Source: RGIG8775 sp045537235 (lineage in GTDB: Bacteria; Bacillota; Clostridia; Oscillospirales; CAG-272). From it: a DNA stretch of 64,000 nucleotides. A program made the position numbers and the translations under genes. Positions 59,673 through 64,000 of this stretch are shown piece after piece (the stretch's first letter is position 1; each line of letters starts with the position of its first letter). The stretch covers positions 1 to 64,000 of the forward strand of contig JAZSPB010000076.1 of assembly GCA_045537235.1 (NCBI GenBank). The letters are read 5' to 3'. The notes under the pieces were generated by a model. The model was not told where the DNA came from and ran no database searches. It was given only the letters and a program-made list of their open reading frames with translations.

Positions 59673-60951
59673 AAATCCGAATCTCGGTGAAAAATATTTC
59701 CGTTTTACTCATAAAAGCGGATTGGATATCTATGTGTTCCCCAAAAAGCTATCATCCTGCTATGCCGTGTTCGGAACCAAGTACGGCTCTATTGACAACT
59801 GTTTCCAAATCAAGGGAAGGAAGGATTTTATTCAGGTTCCCGACGGGATCGCTCACTACTTGGAGCACCGTATGTTTACCCAATCGGACGGAAGTGATAT
59901 TACTGAGCGGTTTTCCGATTGCGGTGCGGATTCCAATGCGTATACGACCTATACAAAGACGGTCTATCTTTTCAGCACCACCGAGCAGGTAGAGGAGGCT
60001 TTATCGGCGCTCTTGGATTTTGTTACCGATCCGCACTTTACCCCGGAGTTGGTGGAGCGCGAGCGCGGCATTATCGTTCAAGAGATCCGAATGGGCGAAG
60101 ATAATCCCTATAACCGTTGCTTTGACCAAATGATGGAGGCGCTTTATCACTGTCACAGTGTCAGGAGTAATGTGGCCGGCACTGCTGAATCGGTAGGAGA
60201 GATTACGGCCGATATGTTGAATCAGTGCTATCAAACCTTCTATAATCCGAAAAATATGGCTCTTGTGGTGTGCGGTGATATTGCACCGGAAACCGTTGCC
60301 GCGATTGCGGACAAAACTCTCCCCGCGAATTTTGTGTCTAAAGAGATAGAGCGACATTATGCCGATGAGCCGGAAACGGTAAGGTCGGCAGTGATCGAAT
60401 GTGAGATGGCGGTTTCCAAACCCATGTTTTCCATTGGCATTAAGGATTCTTGCATTCCCGAAGATGACTGTGAGAGGATGCACCGTTACGCCGCCATGTC
60501 GATCCTTTGCGATGCTGTCTTTTCCCGCTCGGGAGAGCTTTACAACTCTATGTTTGAGGACGGCATGATCTCTCCCGATTTTTCTGCATCGTATTCGATC
60601 GCGCAGACCTTTGCTTTTACCGCGATTTCGGGCGATGCGGATGATCCCATGACTGTGCTTGCCCGAATCAAAAAGCACTTGACCGAGCTTGCACAAAAGG
60701 GAATTGCTCCCGAGGATGTGGAGCGAAGCCGACGTGTGCTGTATTCGGAATACGTCAAGGATTTCGACTCCACCGAGGAGATCGCCAACAATATGATCGA
60801 CTTCATCATGGACGGTGCCGATCTTTTGGATTTTGGCGAGCAGTTGAAAAGCGTCACCGTAGAAGAACTGAACCAATTGCTTCACACCGCTTTTCGTGAT
60901 GAATATTTTGCAATTTCGGTCGTTCGACCGCAGAGAAAGGAGAAAATATGA
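59650..60951 (+). CDS. yfmH: EF-P 5-aminopentanol modification-associated protein YfmH (M16 peptidase)
   Basis: A 433-residue M16 zinc peptidase-type protein with H69-x-x-E72-H73 (IAHYLEHRMF) and the downstream Glu in ERGIIVQEI. This is the catalytic-type partner of the HxxEH-less YfmF upstream. AAGGAGA precedes the ATG; the open frame extends 11 codons further into yfmF. It overlaps lgt by 4 bp. Confidence 0.9.
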   Translation: MSTMTLFENPNLGEKYFRFTHKSGLDIYVFPKKLSSCYAVFGTKYGSIDNCFQIKGRKDFIQVPDGIAHYLEHRMFTQSDGSDITERFSDCGADSNAYTTYTKTVYLFSTTEQVEEALSALLDFVTDPHFTPELVERERGIIVQEIRMGEDNPYNRCFDQMMEALYHCHSVRSNVAGTAESVGEITADMLNQCYQTFYNPKNMALVVCGDIAPETVAAIADKTLPANFVSKEIERHYADEPETVRSAVIECEMAVSKPMFSIGIKDSCIPEDDCERMHRYAAMSILCDAVFSRSGELYNSMFEDGMISPDFSASYSIAQTFAFTAISGDADDPMTVLARIKKHLTELAQKGIAPEDVERSRRVLYSEYVKDFDSTEEIANNMIDFIMDGADLLDFGEQLKSVTVEELNQLLHTAFRDEYFAISVVRPQRKEKI

Positions 60952-61817
60952 AAGACATCGTAACCATTTCTTTTCCCGGCCTCGGCATTGAGGAATTTGA
61001 AGTCAATAAGGTGCTCTTTTCCATCGGTTCGCTAAGTGTTCGGTGGTACGGCATCTTTGTGACTCTTGGCATTTTAGCAGCGTTTGTTTATGTTTTTTAC
61101 CGCGTTAAACAGTCTGAGTTCAATCCGGATGATATCTTGGATATTGGGCTTTTCACCGTGATCTCAGGTGTGATCGGTGCAAGACTTTACTGGGTGATCT
61201 TTTTTGGCAATATCAAGTCCTTCTGGGATATTTTTGCCGTATGGAATGGCGGACTTGCCATTTACGGCGGTATCATCGGCGGTGTGCTGGCTATCTTCCT
61301 TACGGCTCGCTACAAAAAAATGAAATTCCTTCCGTTGGCCGATATGGCAGGCCCCGGCGTGATGATCGCTCAAGCCATTGGTCGCTGGGGAAATTTCTTC
61401 AACGGTGAGGCACACGGCGGCGTTGTGGCAGAGGGAAGCCCCTTGTACTTCCTTCGGATGGGACTTTATCCCAACGATATTGACGGTGTATTTGGCATGG
61501 CATATGTTCATCCCACCTTCCTTTATGAGTGTCTGTGGAATGTTTTGGGCTTTGTGCTTATCAACATTTTTTATAAAAAGAGACGCTTTGACGGTGAAGT
61601 GGCGCTTTGGTACTTGGCTTGGTACGGATTCGGCAGAATGTTCATTGAGGGACTTCGTACCGACAGCCTGATGATCGGTCCCTTCCGCGTGTCGCAATTG
61701 CTGGGCGGTGCCTGCTTTGTTGTATTTACTGCTATTTGGATCGTGGGAAGCGTTCGTTATCACAAACGGAAAATGGCCGAGGGAACTGTTCCCGCAGTGG
61801 CTGATGAACAGGAATAA
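60948..61817 (+). CDS. lgt: Prolipoprotein diacylglyceryl transferase Lgt
   Basis: A 289-residue membrane enzyme that transfers diacylglycerol to lipobox cysteines. About seven helices, with GRWGNFFNGEAHG and the VRWYGIFVTLGIL start. It would process the lipoproteins coded in this window (ApbE at 2475, the lipoproteins at 11361 and 35977). Confidence 0.95.
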   Translation: MKDIVTISFPGLGIEEFEVNKVLFSIGSLSVRWYGIFVTLGILAAFVYVFYRVKQSEFNPDDILDIGLFTVISGVIGARLYWVIFFGNIKSFWDIFAVWNGGLAIYGGIIGGVLAIFLTARYKKMKFLPLADMAGPGVMIAQAIGRWGNFFNGEAHGGVVAEGSPLYFLRMGLYPNDIDGVFGMAYVHPTFLYECLWNVLGFVLINIFYKKRRFDGEVALWYLAWYGFGRMFIEGLRTDSLMIGPFRVSQLLGGACFVVFTAIWIVGSVRYHKRKMAEGTVPAVADEQE

Positions 61818-61842
61818 ACAAAACTCAAAAAGGAGATAAAAA

Positions 61843-62697
61843 ATGGCAAAAATCATTGACGGAAAAGCAATCTCTGCACAGATCAGACAGGAGATCGCAC
61901 AGCAGACCAAGCAGTTTGCGGAAGAAAGCGGATTTCTTCCCGGACTCGCTGTTGTTATCGTAGGACAAGATCCTGCCTCTCAAGTATACGTACGCAATAA
62001 ACGCCGCGCCTGTGAGGAGGTCGGTTTCTATTCCGAAGCCTACGAGCTTCCCGAAAGCACCACCCAGGAAGAGCTGGAAACACTTGTGGACAAGCTGAAC
62101 AACGATCCCAAGATCCACGGTATCCTTGTTCAACTGCCTCTCCCCAAGCATCTTGACGAGACGGCAGTGCTTCTCAAGATTCGCCCCGACAAGGACGTGG
62201 ATGCATTCCATCCTTATAATGTGGGCAAGATCATGATCGGAGATTACAGCTTTTTGCCTTGTACTCCTGCCGGAGTTATGGCGCTTTTAGAGCGAACCGG
62301 CGTAGAGATCGCAGGAAAAAATTGTGTGGTGATCGGTCGTTCCAATATTGTGGGGAAGCCGATGGCAATGCTGTTGCTTCATGCTAATGGTACCGTAACT
62401 ATCTGTCACAGCAAGACGAAAAATCTTGCCGAAGTGTGCCGCGAGGCGGATATTCTCGTGGTGGCGATCGGACGTGCCGATTTTGTGGGTGCCGATATGG
62501 TCAAGCCCGGTGCCGTAGTTATCGATGTGGGTATGAATCGTAAGGCTGACGGAAAATTGACGGGAGATGTGAATTTTGCCGAAGTGGAGCCGATCGCAGA
62601 AGCCATTACACCGGTTCCCGGCGGCGTTGGTCCCATGACCATCACCATGTTGATGCAGAACACGCTGACCGCCGCACGCGATACTTTGAAGAAATGA
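61843..62697 (+). CDS. folD: Methylenetetrahydrofolate dehydrogenase/cyclohydrolase FolD
   Basis: A 284-residue bifunctional one-carbon enzyme. SQVYVRNKRRACEEVGF carries the catalytic Tyr/Lys, with VQLPLPKHLDE, CTPAGVMALLE, the NADP-binding VVIGRSNIVGKPMAMLLL and PVPGGVGPMTITMLMQNT. AAAGGAGA precedes the ATG. It overlaps the next gene by 4 bp. Confidence 0.96.
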   Translation: MAKIIDGKAISAQIRQEIAQQTKQFAEESGFLPGLAVVIVGQDPASQVYVRNKRRACEEVGFYSEAYELPESTTQEELETLVDKLNNDPKIHGILVQLPLPKHLDETAVLLKIRPDKDVDAFHPYNVGKIMIGDYSFLPCTPAGVMALLERTGVEIAGKNCVVIGRSNIVGKPMAMLLLHANGTVTICHSKTKNLAEVCREADILVVAIGRADFVGADMVKPGAVVIDVGMNRKADGKLTGDVNFAEVEPIAEAITPVPGGVGPMTITMLMQNTLTAARDTLKK

Positions 62698-63398
62698 TAG
62701 GAATTCGAGTTGCCGATATCAATATCCTTTTGCAAAATCGGTACGCGTATACCGAGGCGCTTTGCCGAGAGTATGTGACAGAGTTTGCGCATCCCGATTT
62801 TTCAGTGGTCGCAACCGATAAGGATATTGCCGAGGAAATAAAGATTGCCGACATTCCCATTGATGCCGATTACGCCGAGTCGGTCTGCCTCCATCGAGAG
62901 ATTGCGGAGCGGTTATGGGCGCACGATGCCTTCCTGCTTCATTCTGCACTGATCGAGTGCGATGGAGAGGGATATGCTTTTGCTGCAAGAAGCGGTGTAG
63001 GAAAATCAACTCACATAGGGCTTTGGAAAAAGAATTTCGGTGACCGTGTGCGCATTATCAACGGAGATAAACCCATTATAAGGTTGACCGAGGAGGGAAT
63101 TATGGCCTACGGAACGCCGTGGAACGGAAAAGAGCGGTACGGAGAAAACCGTCGGTGTCCGCTTCGTGCGCTTTGTTTCCTTGAACGCGGTATTGAGAAT
63201 GCCATTGTTCCCATTTCCACCGACGAAGCCGTTTCCCGAATTTTCCCCCAGATATATCTTCCCAAAAGTGCCGAAGGTGCCACGGCAACACTGGATCTTT
63301 TAGATTCGTTTGTTGATCGCGTTTCCTTCTTCCGCCTTGCTTGCAACATGGAGGACGAAGCGGCTCTTGTGGCACATCAAGCCATGTCTGCGTTTTAA
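62694..63398 (+). CDS. HPr kinase-like P-loop protein
   Basis: A 234-residue protein with a Walker A motif (AARSGVGKSTHIGLWKK) like the C-terminal domain of HPr kinase/phosphorylase, here preceded by HDAFLLHSALIECDGEG. It lacks the N-terminal HprK domain. Such stand-alone HprK-like proteins are often found beside PqqD-domain and S26 peptidase genes in peptide-modification loci, which is exactly the order here. ATGA overlap with folD. The substrate kinase activity is unproven. Confidence 0.78.
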   Translation: MIGIRVADINILLQNRYAYTEALCREYVTEFAHPDFSVVATDKDIAEEIKIADIPIDADYAESVCLHREIAERLWAHDAFLLHSALIECDGEGYAFAARSGVGKSTHIGLWKKNFGDRVRIINGDKPIIRLTEEGIMAYGTPWNGKERYGENRRCPLRALCFLERGIENAIVPISTDEAVSRIFPQIYLPKSAEGATATLDLLDSFVDRVSFFRLACNMEDEAALVAHQAMSAF

Positions 63399-63413
63399 GA
63401 AAGGATGAGCAAT

Positions 63414-63680
63414 ATGAAGATCAAAAACGGATTTATCGCAAGAAAAGTAGGAGGCAATCGCGTAGTTGTAGCTACGGGTGAGGCAAGCCGTCAATTCAGC
63501 GGCGTGATTCATCTCAATGGTTGCGGCGGTCTTCTTTGGGATGTGTTGACCAAGGGAGCCGACAGAACGACCTTGGTAGCGGCGGTCTTGGATACTTATG
63601 ATATTGATCGAACAACCGCCGAAAAAGATGTGGATTCCTTTGTATCAACACTTCGTGAGGCGGGCGTGTTGGATGATTGA
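63414..63680 (+). CDS. PqqD-family (RiPP recognition element) protein
   Basis: An 88-residue small winged-helix protein: MKIKNGFIARKVGGNRVVVA, LNGCGGLLWDVLTKGADRTTL and DVDSFVSTLREAGVLDD fit the PqqD fold that binds leader peptides of ribosomal peptide natural products. The start at 63414 has AAGAAAGGA 9 bp upstream; 63405 is an alternative. No precursor peptide is visible before the window ends. Confidence 0.82.
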   Translation: MKIKNGFIARKVGGNRVVVATGEASRQFSGVIHLNGCGGLLWDVLTKGADRTTLVAAVLDTYDIDRTTAEKDVDSFVSTLREAGVLDD

Positions 63681-64000
63681 CTTTTCTCTTGACGAATACA
63701 TTCCCCTCATACGCGAGGTTATAGGCAGCGGCGGTGAGTTTCGGCTGTATCCCCACGGCACCAGTATGTTACCGCTTTTGCGTCAAGGTGTCGATTCTGT
63801 AGCCTTGGTTGCGTGCCAAGAAATGAGCCGTGGCGATATTCTCTTATATCAACGGGCAAACGGTCAATATGTCCTCCACCGTCTAATGCGCATTCACCGC
63901 GACGGAAGCTTGCTGTTCAGCGGGGATAACCATATGACCGTTGAGAAGGGAATTGCCCCAAACGATATTATCGCGACCGTTACTGCTGTCTACCGCGGTG
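63673..64000 (+). CDS. S24/S26-type peptidase, partial
   Basis: The first 109 codons only; it runs off the window. GTSMLPLLRQG carries the probable catalytic Ser, and YVLHRLMRI with SGDNHMTVEKG matches the signal-peptidase-like S26 fold (with His-Arg in place of Lys-Arg, as in SipW-type). There is no N-terminal membrane helix in the visible part. It overlaps the PqqD-like gene by 8 bp and probably processes the peptide that the PqqD protein recognises. Confidence 0.78.
   Translation, partial: MIDFSLDEYIPLIREVIGSGGEFRLYPHGTSMLPLLRQGVDSVALVACQEMSRGDILLYQRANGQYVLHRLMRIHRDGSLLFSGDNHMTVEKGIAPNDIIATVTAVYRG

Noticed and set aside
1..64000. CRISPR arrays, rRNA or tRNA genes.
   Set aside because: No regularly spaced short repeats, no rRNA-like conserved stretches and no tRNA cloverleaf with CCA-type ends were noticed. 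A covariance-model scan could not be run.

Overview
The window comes from a spore-forming, low-to-middle GC Firmicute of the class Clostridia, probably a gut-type Oscillospirales-like lineage; I cannot place it to genus. Support comes from WhiA, a complete spoIIAA-spoIIAB-sigF operon, SpoIVA, a LysM/GH18 spore-cortex hydrolase, the paired GlgC/GlgD glycogen enzymes, YfmF/YfmH, and near-consensus sigma-A promoters with 17-bp spacers. No rRNA, tRNA or CRISPR array was seen.

Layout. 0-8 kb: a PHP phosphoesterase (minus strand), then a plus-strand run of NusG-domain-II protein, Gx transporter, ApbE, WhiA and DnaE. 8-14 kb: class A PBP, a small membrane protein, a lipoprotein, and the spoIIA operon. 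13.8-17.5 kb (minus): response regulator, histidine kinase and HtrA protease in a CssRS/HtrA-like order. 17.8-22.3 kb: YchF, an apparent TrmB-nitroreductase fusion, TruB, DUF445. 22.4-25.8 kb (minus): a Gld-type ABC exporter. 26-35.6 kb: a glycogen operon (branching-enzyme-like pseudoenzyme, GlgC, GlgD, GlgA, GlgP, GH13 hydrolase), followed by two small genes. 37-38.4 kb (minus): YajC, TIGR04086 and a small SCIFF-maturase-N-terminus-like protein. 38.5-46.5 kb: RimM, TrmD, O-antigen-ligase-like protein, two DUF4330 paralogues, HPr, UvrC, RsmD, CoaD. 46.5-57 kb: SpoIVA and the interrupted cortex hydrolase. 57-64 kb: a CE15-like esterase (minus), YfmF, YfmH, Lgt, FolD, and the start of an HprK-like/PqqD-like/S26 peptidase cluster cut by the window end.

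Main discovery. The SleL/YaaH-type LysM-GH18 gene directly downstream of spoIVA is split in two (48245-49090 and 56533-56985). The halves are separated by 7,442 bp that begin and end in a 14-bp direct repeat with one mismatch. The inner ends of the interval carry perfect 12-bp inverted repeats. A 499-codon serine recombinase of SpoIVCA size lies 66 bp from the left junction. Joining the repeat copies rebuilds an in-frame 432-residue enzyme of normal family length. This is the architecture of skin-type elements that are excised in the sporulating mother cell. Unusually, the interval also carries full-length rpmB (L28) and eno (enolase) genes, a DUF6873-like gene, a copy of a chromosomal repeat family, and decayed phage sequence. 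If the interval is excised, either those genes are second copies or excision must be limited to the terminally differentiating mother cell.

A second theme is a family of at least five long, imperfect inverted repeats in intergenic regions across the window. They share a conserved arm and loop and probably also act as transcription terminators.
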